Positions 7,921 through 16,974 of a stretch of 16,991 nucleotides of DNA are shown piece by piece (within the stretch, counting starts at the first letter, position 1; each line of letters starts with the position of its first letter). The position numbers and the translations under genes were made by a program. The notes below the pieces were generated by a model. The model was not told the DNA's origin and did not search any database. It saw nothing but the letters and a program-made list of their open reading frames with translations. This DNA is from Veillonellaceae bacterium. GTDB taxonomy: Bacteria > Bacillota_C > Negativicutes > Veillonellales > Veillonellaceae. Where the stretch lies: positions 1 through 16,991 of the forward strand of contig CADFKY010000015.1 of the NCBI GenBank assembly GCA_902834965.1, read 5' to 3'.

Positions 7921-7949
7921 TTGCATGAAGGGTACATGTAATTTATAAT
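7921..7949 (+). promoter_or_regulatory. Sigma-A-type promoter for lgt
   Basis: TTGCAT (7921-7926, 4 of 6 to consensus) and a perfect TATAAT (7944-7949) are separated by 17 bases. The start point would be near 7956, giving a leader of about 34 bases that includes AAGGAG at 7978-7983. Confidence 0.65.
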
Positions 7950-7989
7950 TTATCTTATACAATACAAGTTATTATATAAGGAGTTTTAT

Positions 7990-8814
7990 ATGCATCAATA
8001 TCTATTTTTTATAGGTGACTTCCCTATCAGGGCTTATGGTGCCATGTTAGCCTTAGCTATCATCTGTGGTGCCTCTGTTGCCTATGTTTTATTAAAAAAA
8101 GATGGTCGAGGATGGCATGAACATATCATCGACTTCTCCATTACTGTTGCCGTAGCTGGTCTCATCGGTGCTAGATTATGGGATGTATTCTTCTTTGATT
8201 GGCACTATTATGGCAATCATTTATTAGAAATTCCCTTTGTATGGCAAGGTGGTATGGCCATTCAAGGTGGCGTTGTATTAGGCACCATTGCAGGCTACTG
8301 GTACTTACGTAAAAACAATATCGATTTCTGGGCCTTTGCTGATTTATTTGCCCCTGCCTTAATTTTGGCTCAATCTGTAGGGCGTATGGCAAACCTCTTA
8401 AATGGCGATGCCTTTGGTCATCCTACGGGTGGTAACTTTGGTATTCTCTATCCTGAAAGCACGTTAGCACATCGCACTTACGGCAATCAACCATTATGGC
8501 CTGCCGAAATCTGGGAAGGTCAAATCGATATTCTTATCTTTGTGGCCCTCCTATTATTTAGCTCCTTTAAACATGCTAAAGGGCAAGTATTCGTACTATA
8601 CGCTATTCTCTACTCTACAGCTAGATTCTTCCTTGAATTCTTGCGCGGCGACTATGTAGACTTAACACTAGGCTTAAAATCTGCTCAAATGACTAGTCTT
8701 ATTGTTATTATCGTAGGCATTTGTCTATTTATCTATCTAGGCTACTTAGAAAAGAAAAATCAACCTGTACTTGAAACTACAGAAACAGCGCCTAAAACAA
8801 AAAAACGTAAATAA
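7990..8814 (+). CDS. lgt: Prolipoprotein diacylglyceryl transferase
   Basis: Lgt is the inner-membrane enzyme that moves diacylglycerol from phosphatidylglycerol to the lipobox cysteine of prolipoproteins, the first step of lipoprotein maturation. The protein has 274 residues with about seven hydrophobic segments. Family marks are the N-terminal IRAYGAML, WQGGMAIQGGVVLG (86-98), the signature VGRMANLLNGDAFGHPTGG (130-148) with the essential Arg132, LWPAEIWEG, and the late ARFFLEFLRGD (211-221). The position aligned with Escherichia coli His103 (GGMSFHGG) is Gln92 here. The C-terminal 20 residues are polar and lysine-rich, probably cytoplasmic. AAGGAG stands six bases before the ATG. It is monocistronic, divergent from the GH18 gene, and ends at a strong terminator. 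Confidence 0.96.
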   Translation: MHQYLFFIGDFPIRAYGAMLALAIICGASVAYVLLKKDGRGWHEHIIDFSITVAVAGLIGARLWDVFFFDWHYYGNHLLEIPFVWQGGMAIQGGVVLGTIAGYWYLRKNNIDFWAFADLFAPALILAQSVGRMANLLNGDAFGHPTGGNFGILYPESTLAHRTYGNQPLWPAEIWEGQIDILIFVALLLFSSFKHAKGQVFVLYAILYSTARFFLEFLRGDYVDLTLGLKSAQMTSLIVIIVGICLFIYLGYLEKKNQPVLETTETAPKTKKRK

Positions 8815-8849
8815 TAACAAATAATAAGAAACATATATTATGAATAAGA

Positions 8850-8893
8850 AAAAATCCTTCATTCATGGGTGTCCCATTGAATGAAGGATTTTT
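8850..8893. terminator. Bidirectional terminator between lgt and trmFO
   Basis: A 16-bp perfect stem (AAAAATCCTTCATTCA with TGAATGAAGGATTTTT) encloses an inner TGGG-CCCA pair. Runs of T follow on both strands, so it can end both lgt on the plus strand and the yraN-to-trmFO run on the minus strand. It sits in the convergent gap 8815-8950, which holds nothing else that I see. Confidence 0.92.
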
Positions 8894-8950
8894 CTTTATA
8901 AGTCTAAAAACACATATAGTATTGAGCAATTTATTTTATATGGCCAAAGT

Positions 8951-10267
8951 TTATAAATTTTCTTTTGCCTTTAAAGCATCTAGATCTTCTAATGCACGAT
9001 TAGCAATGAGTGCATTTTTCTCTTTTTTCTTGCGTATTTTTTGAGGCCATGGGTCCATAATGCCAAAGTTGACATTCATAGGTTGGAAGTTGGAACCTTC
9101 ATAGTTAGAAACATAATGGCTAAGAGAACCGATAGCTGTAGTTTTAGGGAAGTCAATAAATGAACGGTCGTCTAAATAACGATCCACTTGTAAACCAACC
9201 ATAAGACCACTAGCAGCAGATTCTAAATACCCTTCTACACCTGTCATTTGGCCCGCAAAGAATAAACGCGGTTCTTTTTTTAGTTGGAATGCATGGTTCA
9301 ACAACTCAGGGGAGTTGATATACGTATTACGATGCATAACACCATAACGAACGAATTCTGCGTTTTCAAGGCCTGGAATCATACCAAATACACGTTTTTG
9401 CTCGCCCCACTTTAAGTGAGTTTGGAAGCCTACCAAGTTAAACATGGTGCCTTCCTTATTTTCTTTACGCAATTGAACAACTGCATAAGATTCCTCATTG
9501 GTACGCTTATCCACCAAACCTACTGGTTTTAATGGTCCATAGCGCAAAGTATCTTCACCACGGCTAGCCATAATTTCTACAGGCATGCAGCCTTCAAAAT
9601 AGATTTCTTTTTCAAAATCCTTTGGTTGTACTGCTTCAGCTGTTGTAAGCTCATGCCAGAATGCTTTGTATTCTTCCTCAGTCATAGGACAGTTAAGATA
9701 ATCTGCATCGCCCTTATCATAACGAGAAGCGGCAAATACTTTATCATAATTCAAAGATTCTGCCGTTACAATAGGTGCTGCTGCATCGTAGAAGTAAAAG
9801 CCTGTTTCACCAGTTAATTCTTTAATCTTATCCCCTAATGCTTCAGATGTAAGGGGACCAGAAGCGAAAATAACAGTACCTTCAGCAGGAATCTCGGTTA
9901 CCTCTTCGTGATGCACTGTAATATTAGGATGGCCTTTTACCTTTTCAGTCACCATTTCACTGAACAAGTGACGATCAACGGCTAAGGCACCACCGGCAGG
10001 AACAGCTGTCGCATCGGCACATTCCATAATAATGGAGCCTAAATGACGCATCTCTTCTTTTAAAAGACCTACTGCATTTTCAATATTGCCAGCGCGTAAG
10101 GAGTTACTACATACAAGCTCTGCAAATTGATCTGTTTGATGTGCAGGGGAACTCTTCACAGGGCGCATTTCATATAAGTCTACATGAATACCACGATTAG
10201 CGAGTTGCCAAGCCGCCTCAGAGCCAGCTAGCCCTGCGCCAATAACAATAACATTTTTATTATTCAA
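8951..10267 (-). CDS. trmFO: tRNA uracil-54 C5-methyltransferase, folate/FAD-dependent
   Basis: TrmFO (Gid) makes ribothymidine at position 54 of the tRNA T-loop, using methylenetetrahydrofolate as carbon donor and FADH2 as reductant. The protein has 438 residues. It opens with the FAD-binding [16 protein letters not shown] and contains [11 protein letters not shown] with Cys53 and [14 protein letters not shown] with Cys227, matching the two functional cysteines of the Bacillus enzyme. [19 protein letters not shown] is the second FAD-contact region. The start is TTG at 10267; the frame begins just as in known homologues ([14 protein letters not shown]), and GAGG lies nine bases upstream at 10277-10280. 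It overlaps the end of topA by eight bases, implying translational coupling, and is the last gene before the bidirectional terminator. Confidence 0.96.
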   Translation of the reverse strand: MNNKNVIVIGAGLAGSEAAWQLANRGIHVDLYEMRPVKSSPAHQTDQFAELVCSNSLRAGNIENAVGLLKEEMRHLGSIIMECADATAVPAGGALAVDRHLFSEMVTEKVKGHPNITVHHEEVTEIPAEGTVIFASGPLTSEALGDKIKELTGETGFYFYDAAAPIVTAESLNYDKVFAASRYDKGDADYLNCPMTEEEYKAFWHELTTAEAVQPKDFEKEIYFEGCMPVEIMASRGEDTLRYGPLKPVGLVDKRTNEESYAVVQLRKENKEGTMFNLVGFQTHLKWGEQKRVFGMIPGLENAEFVRYGVMHRNTYINSPELLNHAFQLKKEPRLFFAGQMTGVEGYLESAASGLMVGLQVDRYLDDRSFIDFPKTTAIGSLSHYVSNYEGSNFQPMNVNFGIMDPWPQKIRKKKEKNALIANRALEDLDALKAKENL

Positions 10268-12659
10268 CTGTTGTTTCCTCTTTTTTAGCTTTACTAGATT
10301 TTTTAGAATTCTTAGACTCTTTAGTTTCTTTAGATTCTTTTACAGTTTCTTCACTAGCTTCGCTCTTTTTCTTTCTAGTTTTCTTTGGAGGTCTAGTTGG
10401 ACATGCTTCATTGGAACAGAATTTCTTAGTCGTCCCATTTTTATATGTCTTTTCAACCATAATAGAACCACAAGTATCACAGAATTCATGGGTTGGTTTA
10501 TCCCATAATGTGAAGTCGCATTGTGGATAACGGTTACAACCATAGAACAAACGTCCTCGACGAGACTTACGTTCTACGATTTCCCCTTCTTTACATTTAG
10601 GGCAAGTTACACCTGTCCCTACCGTAATAGGTTTTGTATTTTTACATTCTGGGAAGTTAGAACATGCAAGGAACTTACCATAGCGACCAAATTTATATAC
10701 CATTGGACTATGACAAAGTTCGCACGTTTCATCACTTTCCATAGATGCAATTTCGATGCGATCTACATCGCTCGCATCCTCTAGCTCTTTAGCGAATACT
10801 TCATAGAAATCAGACAATACCTTTAGATACGTATCCTTACCTGATGCAATAGCATCGAGTTCTTCTTCTAGATCGCGAGTAAAACCTGTATTGATGATTT
10901 TTTCAAAGTACGCAATCAAGAAATCTACCACTACAAAGCCTAACTCTGTCGGAACGAATTGCTTATTCGTATTCTCTACATAGTTACGGCTTACGATTGT
11001 ATCAAGAATTGGAGCATATGTACTTGGACGACCAATACCGAGCTCTTCCAATGTTTTGATGAGGCTCGCCTCAGAATAACGTGGAGGTGGTTGCGTGAAA
11101 TGTTGTTCAGGCAATACCTGTACAGTATGAGCAGCATCATTCTTTTTAAGTGCTGGCAATTGAGGAACATCCTCTTTTTTAGCATCTTCATAAACAGCAC
11201 TAAAACCTGGGAAGATTACACGAGAGCCTGTCGCTTTAAATGTGTAGTCGTCATGAACAGTTAACTCAATGGTAGTGGATTCATTTTGTTGAGGTGCCAT
11301 TTGGCTCGCCATAAAACGATTCCAAATCAACGTATATAATTTTAGCTCATCACGGCTCAAGAATGGCTCTACCATTTTTGGTGTTAACTCTAATGATGTA
11401 GGACGAATCGCTTCATGGGCATCTTGAGCAGAACCTTTTGCACCGTACATATTAGGTTTAGATGGATAATAGTCTTCACCATAGTTACGAAGAATATAGT
11501 CCTTAGCCATGGCTTGCATCTCTTTAGAAATACGCGTAGAGTCTGTACGCATATAAGTAATCAAACCTACATGACCATAGGAACCGATTTCTAAACCTTC
11601 ATACAAATGTTGAGCAATCATCATGGTACGCTTTGCACCAAAATTCAACTTACGAACACCATCCTGTTGCAACGTAGATGTTGTAAATGGTGGTGCCGCT
11701 TTACGAGAGCGCTTACGTTTTTCCACATTCGTTACTACTGCATCGGCACCGCCTATGGCATCGACAACGGCTTGTGCATCTTTTTCAGTAGTAATATCAA
11801 TTTTCTCACCTTTAATATGAGTTAATTCAGCTGTGAAAGCCTCTTTTTTAGGCGTTTCAAAATTGCCTTCAATAGTCCAATATTCTTGTGGCACAAAGGC
11901 TTGAATTTCTCGTTCGCGTTCACAGATGAGACGAACAGCAACGGACTGTACACGACCTGCGCTAAGGCCCTTACAAACCTTTTTCCATAATAGTGGACTC
12001 AATTTATAACCTACGATACGGTCTAACACACGGCGTGCTTGTTGAGCATCTACCATGTTCATATCGATAGTCCGTGGAGATTCTAAGGCCTCTGCAACGG
12101 CATTTTTCGTAATCTCGTTAAATGTAATACGGCATGTAGACGTAGGATCTACGTTAAGAATGTACGCTAAATGCCATGAAATGGCTTCCCCTTCGCGGTC
12201 AGGGTCAGTTGCGAGTAATACGGCACTACTTTCATCGGCATAGGAAACAAGTTCATCTATAACCTTTTTACGAGTTACTAGATTGCTATAACGCGGTGTA
12301 AAGCCATGCTCTATATCGATACCCATTTGAGATTTAGGCAAATCTCGTAAGTGGCCCATACTTGCTTTTACCACATAGTTTGGACCTAAGAATTTTTCAA
12401 TTGTTTTAGATTTAGCAGGAGATTCTACGATAACCAATACTTTGCCATCTGGATTATATACGCGAGGTTCTCGTTGTTCAGGTGGCACAGAGGTTTGTAA
12501 TACAGACTTGTCCCGTACAATCCCCATAGGAGTAAGAGCCTCTTTGGCAACCTTACGTTTTATCGTAGTACTCTCTTTTGTAGTACTTTTCTTTTTTGTT
12601 TCTTTACTAGTACTAGCTGCTTTTGGCTCGCCAATAACGATAGATCGTTTAATGGACAA
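10260..12659 (-). CDS. topA: DNA topoisomerase I (type IA)
   Basis: TopA relaxes negative supercoils by single-strand passage. Residues are numbered from the TTG at 12659 (799 aa). A Lys/Thr-rich, probably disordered leader (about 5-70) precedes the TOPRIM domain, which starts [20 protein letters not shown] and holds Glu79 and ATDPDREGE (Asp152, Asp154, Glu156). The catalytic tyrosine is Tyr369 in [12 protein letters not shown]. Three four-cysteine zinc ribbons follow (Cys646/649/666/672, 686/689/708/714, 727/730/748/753), then a Lys/Glu/Ser-rich tail. The frame is open to a GTG at 12668, but that codon abuts the AGGAG, leaving no spacer. The TTG at 12659 has AGGAG eight bases upstream and overlaps the end of dprA by 11 bases. 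The core family assignment is certain; the start is an inference. Confidence 0.96.
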   Translation of the reverse strand: MSIKRSIVIGEPKAASTSKETKKKSTTKESTTIKRKVAKEALTPMGIVRDKSVLQTSVPPEQREPRVYNPDGKVLVIVESPAKSKTIEKFLGPNYVVKASMGHLRDLPKSQMGIDIEHGFTPRYSNLVTRKKVIDELVSYADESSAVLLATDPDREGEAISWHLAYILNVDPTSTCRITFNEITKNAVAEALESPRTIDMNMVDAQQARRVLDRIVGYKLSPLLWKKVCKGLSAGRVQSVAVRLICEREREIQAFVPQEYWTIEGNFETPKKEAFTAELTHIKGEKIDITTEKDAQAVVDAIGGADAVVTNVEKRKRSRKAAPPFTTSTLQQDGVRKLNFGAKRTMMIAQHLYEGLEIGSYGHVGLITYMRTDSTRISKEMQAMAKDYILRNYGEDYYPSKPNMYGAKGSAQDAHEAIRPTSLELTPKMVEPFLSRDELKLYTLIWNRFMASQMAPQQNESTTIELTVHDDYTFKATGSRVIFPGFSAVYEDAKKEDVPQLPALKKNDAAHTVQVLPEQHFTQPPPRYSEASLIKTLEELGIGRPSTYAPILDTIVSRNYVENTNKQFVPTELGFVVVDFLIAYFEKIINTGFTRDLEEELDAIASGKDTYLKVLSDFYEVFAKELEDASDVDRIEIASMESDETCELCHSPMVYKFGRYGKFLACSNFPECKNTKPITVGTGVTCPKCKEGEIVERKSRRGRLFYGCNRYPQCDFTLWDKPTHEFCDTCGSIMVEKTYKNGTTKKFCSNEACPTRPPKKTRKKKSEASEETVKESKETKESKNSKKSSKAKKEETTVE

Positions 12660-13896
12660 GTATATCACTCCTAGTCATATTAATATAGCCTCTCGGCGGT
12701 TGATGCTCTATAGCCCCTTCTAGCTCTAATTCTAGTAATAAGGGCTGCAATTGTTGCAATGGAATGTGAGTTACTTTCAAAATATCACTAACAGTAATAC
12801 ATCGATCATGAGGTATTTCACTCAAGATTAAACTCTTATCCAAACTAAAGCTTAACATAGACGACCCATGACTATCAACACCCTTACATGTATTACTCAA
12901 TAAATCCCCCTCTTTTACATGACTATGTTCCTCTTTCTTTGACGCTGAAAGTTTCTTTTTTGCCGGTGAAAGTTTCTCTTCTGTAGCGAAAAAATCCCGC
13001 AATGTTAAATGATACTGTTCCACTATATCCTCATATCCAGTCAATACATAAGCCCCGTTTCTCATAAGGAACTTATTACCATCCGCTGTATGATCTAATA
13101 GGTTACACGGTACTACAAACACATCGCGCCCTTCACTGACCGCCATATCCGCCGTAATCAAGGAGCCACTACTAGACTTAGCCTCTACTACGATTACACC
13201 TCGACTAAGGCCACTAATAATACGGTTTCGCGCAGGGAAATGCTTTGCTGATGGCGGTGTGCCTGGAGGATATTCAGATAGGAGTAACCCATTATTAGCC
13301 AGTACTCTATCAAATAATTTTGAATTTTCTCTAGGATATACAATATCTAATCCACATCCCATAACGACAATGCCGTACCCCTGACTTGCTAGTAGTCCTT
13401 CATGGCCATGCGAATCGATACCACGAGCACCGCCACTAACAATTATAGTACTGTATTTGCCCAATTCTTTTCCTAACATTCTTGCCACATTCCGCCCATA
13501 TAATGAACATCGTCGCGCACCTACAATGGCAATACGGTTCAACCTTTTATCTAATAAGGCTCGATTACCTCGCATAAATAATATAGCTGGTGGATTATAG
13601 ATTTGGTTTAACATAGATGGGAAATCTTTATCTAGAAAGGTAGTAACATCCATCTTATATTCATCTAATTTTTGAATTATATAATCTAGTTTTTCATCCT
13701 TAGCCGATGCTGCAATAGCACGTTTATCTCCTACGGAAATATGATAATAAGATTTCAAATTTTCAACCTTCTTAACAGCTTGCCAAGCTTCATAGGGTCC
13801 TCCAAAATCATCAATAAAACTCCTTACATGTGCTGCGCCCACATTATATAAACTTTGGAGACCTGCAATATAAATGTTGTCGTCATATCTTGTCAT
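12649..13896 (-). CDS. dprA: DNA-processing protein DprA
   Basis: DprA (Smf) binds incoming single-stranded DNA in the cytoplasm and loads RecA during transformation. It has 415 residues. An N-terminal helical SAM-like region (about 1-70) precedes the Rossmann core (about 105-290), with AIVGARRCSLYGR, SGGARGIDSHGH (154-165) and FPARNRIISGLSRG (220-233). A polar linker (about 300-350) with two adjacent heptads, KLSPAKK and KLSASKK, leads to a C-terminal winged helix (about 352-405, ending PPRGYI). Start ATG at 13896 has AGGTG about seven bases upstream, overlapping the comM stop codon; the comM stop lies eight bases away. It overlaps topA at its 3' end. With comM upstream and comEA/comEC in the same window, a role in natural transformation is well supported. 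Confidence 0.96.
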   Translation of the reverse strand: MTRYDDNIYIAGLQSLYNVGAAHVRSFIDDFGGPYEAWQAVKKVENLKSYYHISVGDKRAIAASAKDEKLDYIIQKLDEYKMDVTTFLDKDFPSMLNQIYNPPAILFMRGNRALLDKRLNRIAIVGARRCSLYGRNVARMLGKELGKYSTIIVSGGARGIDSHGHEGLLASQGYGIVVMGCGLDIVYPRENSKLFDRVLANNGLLLSEYPPGTPPSAKHFPARNRIISGLSRGVIVVEAKSSSGSLITADMAVSEGRDVFVVPCNLLDHTADGNKFLMRNGAYVLTGYEDIVEQYHLTLRDFFATEEKLSPAKKKLSASKKEEHSHVKEGDLLSNTCKGVDSHGSSMLSFSLDKSLILSEIPHDRCITVSDILKVTHIPLQQLQPLLLELELEGAIEHQPPRGYINMTRSDILVH

Positions 13897-13904
13897 AATA
13901 TCAC

Positions 13905-15542
13905 CTACTTACCTGTTCTAAATAACATTGCTTCGGAAATATGATGTGGTTCCACTTGTGGGTTTCCCTCAAGGTCTGCTATGGTACGACCGACCTTTAA
14001 TATGCGATCAAAAGCACGTCCACTTAAATGGAAATGGTCAAATATATTACCGAGTACACTCCAAGCCTTATCGGTAATATGGTAAAGCTCACTTATGGCC
14101 TTATGCGGTACGGCACCATTAGAGCTAAAATCTAGGCCTTCATACCGTTTCTGTTGCATAGAGGTCGCCATAACAACTTGTTCTCTCATACTTTCACTCG
14201 TCATCGTTGAATACGAAGTATCTAATAATTGCTCTAATGTGGGCCTTTCAACAGGTATGTGCAAATCGATACGATCCATAATAGGTCCAGATAATCGTTG
14301 CTGATAATTTTTAACCATTGTTTCCGTACATACGCACTCTTTATAAGGATCATGATAATATCCACAAGGACATGGATTAGCTGCTAAGATACAAATAAAA
14401 TCGGCAGGATATATGTAATTACCTTGAGAGCGATTGATGGTAATTGTACGTGATTCTAAAGGTTGCCTAAGCGCATCGATAACTTGACGTTGAAATTCAG
14501 GTGCCTCATCCATAAATAGAACACCTCCGTGAGCAAATGTTACCTCACCAGGTCGACCTTGAATACCGCCTCCTACCATACTCGCTAAAGTTGCAGTATG
14601 ATGGGGATGTCTAAAAGGACGAGTTGTAACCAATCCCGAATCTCCTAATAATCCTATTACGTCTTGTATACGACTCACTTCAATCATTTCATTCCAGGTC
14701 ATAGGTGGTAGTATGGTCGGCAATCTCTCAGCCATCATCGTTTTACCACCACCTGGTGGACCTATCATAATACAATGATGATGACCTGCAGCACTGATGA
14801 GCATAGCCCGTTTACCAAGCTCTTGCCCCTGTACATCACTAAAATCTACTGTATATGTTTGATTAGATCCTGTATCTACACAACTATCTTCATTTATATA
14901 ATCTACAGGATTATATGACTCTAACAATTCCGCTGATTGATTATAGATTTGATTTTTCGAACCTGTAGATTTGTTTATAGTCTCTTTATTTACTTTAGAA
15001 CACTTTGATTTAGCTAGTTTCTCCAAAATAGAAATAATACGTAGTAATGAAGATTCCCCATAAATGGAAAGCTTTGGTATGGCTTTTAAATTTTGACCAT
15101 TTTCAACACTTGTAAATATAGTGGAATAATTAGAATCTAAGCCTGCAAGGGACATAGCCAAGGTTCCAAAGGTTGGTAATAGTGATCCATCTAAAGCTAG
15201 CTCTCCCATAAACAAACTATTTTTTAATAAAGCTGAAATATTAGTTTTACGCCCCTTTATCTGTCCCGATGCAAACAGAACTCCTAAAGCAATAGCTAAA
15301 TCGAGTCCTGCACTACTTTTACGAATCGTAGCAGGTGCTAGATTTACTACAATACGTCTCATAGGAAATTCATAGCCACTATTTTTGATGGCTGCCCGCA
15401 CACGTTCACGAGCTTCCTTAACCGATTGATTGGGTAGTCCTACGATATCAAAGACAGGCAAGCCTTGAGATATATCAACTTCAACTGTAATGATACATCC
15501 ATCTATGCCATGTAATGTAGCGCCATATAGTTTTGCATACAT
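13905..15542 (-). CDS. comM: ComM/YifB-family AAA+ helicase
   Basis: ComM is a hexameric AAA+ branch-migration helicase that extends integration of transforming DNA; annotations often call it 'Mg-chelatase-like YifB'. The protein is 545 residues from the ATG at 15542, which has GAGAGG six bases upstream; the canonical family start MYAKLYGATLHGIDG confirms it over the ATG at 15563. An N-terminal Lon-protease-like fold (about 1-170) is followed by an unusually long polar linker (about 176-230), then the AAA+ domain with Walker A GPPGGGKT (261-268) and Walker B GGVLFMDEAPEF (Asp345, Glu346). The cysteine cluster NPCPCGYYHDPYKECVC (390-405) is typical of the family. The gene lies 11 bases after yraN and eight bases before dprA, clearly in one operon. 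Confidence 0.95.
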   Translation of the reverse strand: MYAKLYGATLHGIDGCIITVEVDISQGLPVFDIVGLPNQSVKEARERVRAAIKNSGYEFPMRRIVVNLAPATIRKSSAGLDLAIALGVLFASGQIKGRKTNISALLKNSLFMGELALDGSLLPTFGTLAMSLAGLDSNYSTIFTSVENGQNLKAIPKLSIYGESSLLRIISILEKLAKSKCSKVNKETINKSTGSKNQIYNQSAELLESYNPVDYINEDSCVDTGSNQTYTVDFSDVQGQELGKRAMLISAAGHHHCIMIGPPGGGKTMMAERLPTILPPMTWNEMIEVSRIQDVIGLLGDSGLVTTRPFRHPHHTATLASMVGGGIQGRPGEVTFAHGGVLFMDEAPEFQRQVIDALRQPLESRTITINRSQGNYIYPADFICILAANPCPCGYYHDPYKECVCTETMVKNYQQRLSGPIMDRIDLHIPVERPTLEQLLDTSYSTMTSESMREQVVMATSMQQKRYEGLDFSSNGAVPHKAISELYHITDKAWSVLGNIFDHFHLSGRAFDRILKVGRTIADLEGNPQVEPHHISEAMLFRTGK

Positions 15543-15553
15543 AGGTAACCTCT

Positions 15554-15952
15554 CTAAAAGCACTGCGGCAAATAATGAATAGAACTTTGAAAGTCTTCAT
15601 GTAAGTACACTTCGATTACATCAAAGGATAACTCTTTCCACCGCCGTCTTTTCTGGTGAAGATCATATAAGAATAACATGGCTACCCGTTTAATATGCTT
15701 TTGCTTCTTCTTTGTCACTGCCTCTCGAGCTAATCCATGCTGCATTCCACGGCGAGCTTTAATTTCAATAAAATGATAGATTAAATCGCGTTTTGCAATG
15801 ATATCAATTTCTCCTAATCGGGTTCTATAATTTGTATCTACTACTGTAAGGCCGATCTTTTCAATATATTTAATGGCCACCCGTTCGCCCCATTTACCAA
15901 GCTCCTTTGAATCCAATTCATTAAATGCTTTACCTGTACTAATCGTTTTCAT
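15554..15952 (-). CDS. yraN: YraN/UPF0102 nuclease-like protein
   Basis: This is a small (132 aa) member of the UPF0102 family, which has a restriction-endonuclease-like fold related to Holliday-junction resolvases; the physiological role is not established. The conserved pattern is present: GKWGERVA (Glu23), GEIDIIA (Glu48, Asp50) and FIEIKAR (Glu63, Lys65), the last two forming the D-ExK-type metal site. The C-terminal third is basic and matches the family less obviously. ATG at 15952 has a perfect AGGAGG five bases upstream. It is the first gene of the minus-strand run leading into comM, dprA, topA and trmFO, so it is likely to be expressed with competence and DNA-topology genes. Position next to rnhB and comM/dprA is common in Firmicutes. 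Confidence 0.93.
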   Translation of the reverse strand: MKTISTGKAFNELDSKELGKWGERVAIKYIEKIGLTVVDTNYRTRLGEIDIIAKRDLIYHFIEIKARRGMQHGLAREAVTKKKQKHIKRVAMLFLYDLHQKRRRWKELSFDVIEVYLHEDFQSSIHYLPQCF

Positions 15953-16081
15953 ATATACCTCCTATATACGTGTAGTAACTACAATAACTTATAGAATATT
16001 TATCACTTAATCTACATCTAAACTTTCAACAGGTAACACTTACTTGTAGCGTAGAATATGGAGGCTCTAAAAGTAAATAGA
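15953..16081 (-). other. Leader region of the yraN-comM-dprA-topA-trmFO run
   Basis: This non-coding stretch lies between the rnhB terminator and yraN and should hold the promoter for the downstream run. I see a TTGAAA at about 16025-16030 (minus strand), but no convincing -10 at 16-18 bases; the nearest AT-rich hexamers are poor. The AGGAGG directly before yraN is clear. No riboswitch or operator was recognised. Confidence 0.3.
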
Positions 16082-16127
16082 AAAGAGGTTCCTAATAGTC
16101 ACATTGGTGACCAATAGGAACCTCTTT
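16082..16127 (-). terminator. Rho-independent terminator after rnhB
   Basis: AAAGAGGTTCCTA pairs with TAGGAACCTCTTT (13 bp), with an inner GTCAC-GTGAC helix around ATTG. On the minus strand the stem is followed by TTTTCTATTTACTTTT, so it ends leftward transcription 50 bases after the rnhB stop. It separates rnhB from the yraN-to-trmFO run. Confidence 0.88.
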
Positions 16128-16176
16128 ACGGTTATAAACTATATACAATTTATATGATAAATCTAATTTAATATAA

Positions 16177-16974
16177 TCACTCAGGTTTAACCCAACGAAC
16201 GATAGATTTAATAGGTTCAAAGCTCTTGCGATGTAGTGGTGTTACACCTTGTTGTTCAACAGCTTCTTTATGTAACTCCGTATAATAGCCTTTATGAATA
16301 CCAAATCCATAACCAGGGTATTCGTCATCAAGGCTCTTCATATATCGATCTCGTGTAACCTTTGCAATAATTGATGCGGCAGCAATATTAGCGCTTTTAC
16401 TATCGCCCTTAATAATAGATTCAACGGGAATCGTCAAATCAGGCAATTTCATTGCATCAGCCACTACAGCTTCAGCTGGTACGCTGAGCGTGCGAATCGC
16501 CTCATACATCGCTTGTCGCGTTGCTTCATATATATTGAGCTCATCAATCTTTTCTGGGCCGTAAGAAATGCAGCTAACTGCTACAGCTTCGTCCATGATG
16601 ATATCGTAGAGGGCCTCACGCTTTTCTTCTGTTAGCTTTTTAGAGTCATTAAGACCCGGAATTAATGTCATAGGCGGCAACATAACAGCAGCTACCGTTA
16701 CAGGCCCTGCAATAGGACCACGGCCTACCTCATCAACACCAGCCACATGATAGATACCTTGATCATAGAACATGCCTTCATAGTCATACATGCCCATGAG
16801 GCGTTGCTGCTCTTTTAACTCTTTTTCTTGGCGTTTAATATAAGAAGCGGCCAATTTTTGAACGGAACTTCGAGTATCCTCTTGAGCCAATGGCAAAATC
16901 TCTAAAGCTTGTTCAGTTTCAAAGAGCGCCTTAATGTCTGCAACCTTTAATTTAGAAAAAACATCCTTATCCAT
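16177..16974 (-). CDS. rnhB: Ribonuclease HII
   Basis: RNase HII cuts RNA in RNA-DNA hybrids and starts removal of single ribonucleotides misincorporated in DNA. From the ATG at 16974 it has 265 residues: a family-typical helical N-terminal extension (about 1-70, as in the Bacillus enzyme), then the catalytic core with GVDEVGRGPIAGPV (Asp81, Glu82), NDSKKL, VVADAM (Asp173) and IIKGDSKSANIAAASIIAKVTRDR (Asp191). YPGYGFGIHKGY and LHRKSF close the core, as expected. The frame stays open to a GTG at 16989, but the ATG at 16974 has GAGG nine bases upstream (16984-16987) and is the better start. The upstream gene is outside the window. A strong terminator follows. Confidence 0.96.
   Translation of the reverse strand: MDKDVFSKLKVADIKALFETEQALEILPLAQEDTRSSVQKLAASYIKRQEKELKEQQRLMGMYDYEGMFYDQGIYHVAGVDEVGRGPIAGPVTVAAVMLPPMTLIPGLNDSKKLTEEKREALYDIIMDEAVAVSCISYGPEKIDELNIYEATRQAMYEAIRTLSVPAEAVVADAMKLPDLTIPVESIIKGDSKSANIAAASIIAKVTRDRYMKSLDDEYPGYGFGIHKGYYTELHKEAVEQQGVTPLHRKSFEPIKSIVRWVKPE

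Noticed and set aside
10521..11264. Plus-strand open frames antisense to topA
   Set aside because: They are shadows of a conserved gene, with no start signals and no family resemblance.
12660..12668. GTG start of topA at 12668
   Set aside because: The GTG directly abuts the AGGAG with no spacer; the TTG nine bases later has correct spacing.
15543..15563. Seven-residue N-terminal extension of comM
   Set aside because: ComM family proteins begin at MYAK, and GAGAGG is correctly placed for the ATG at 15542.
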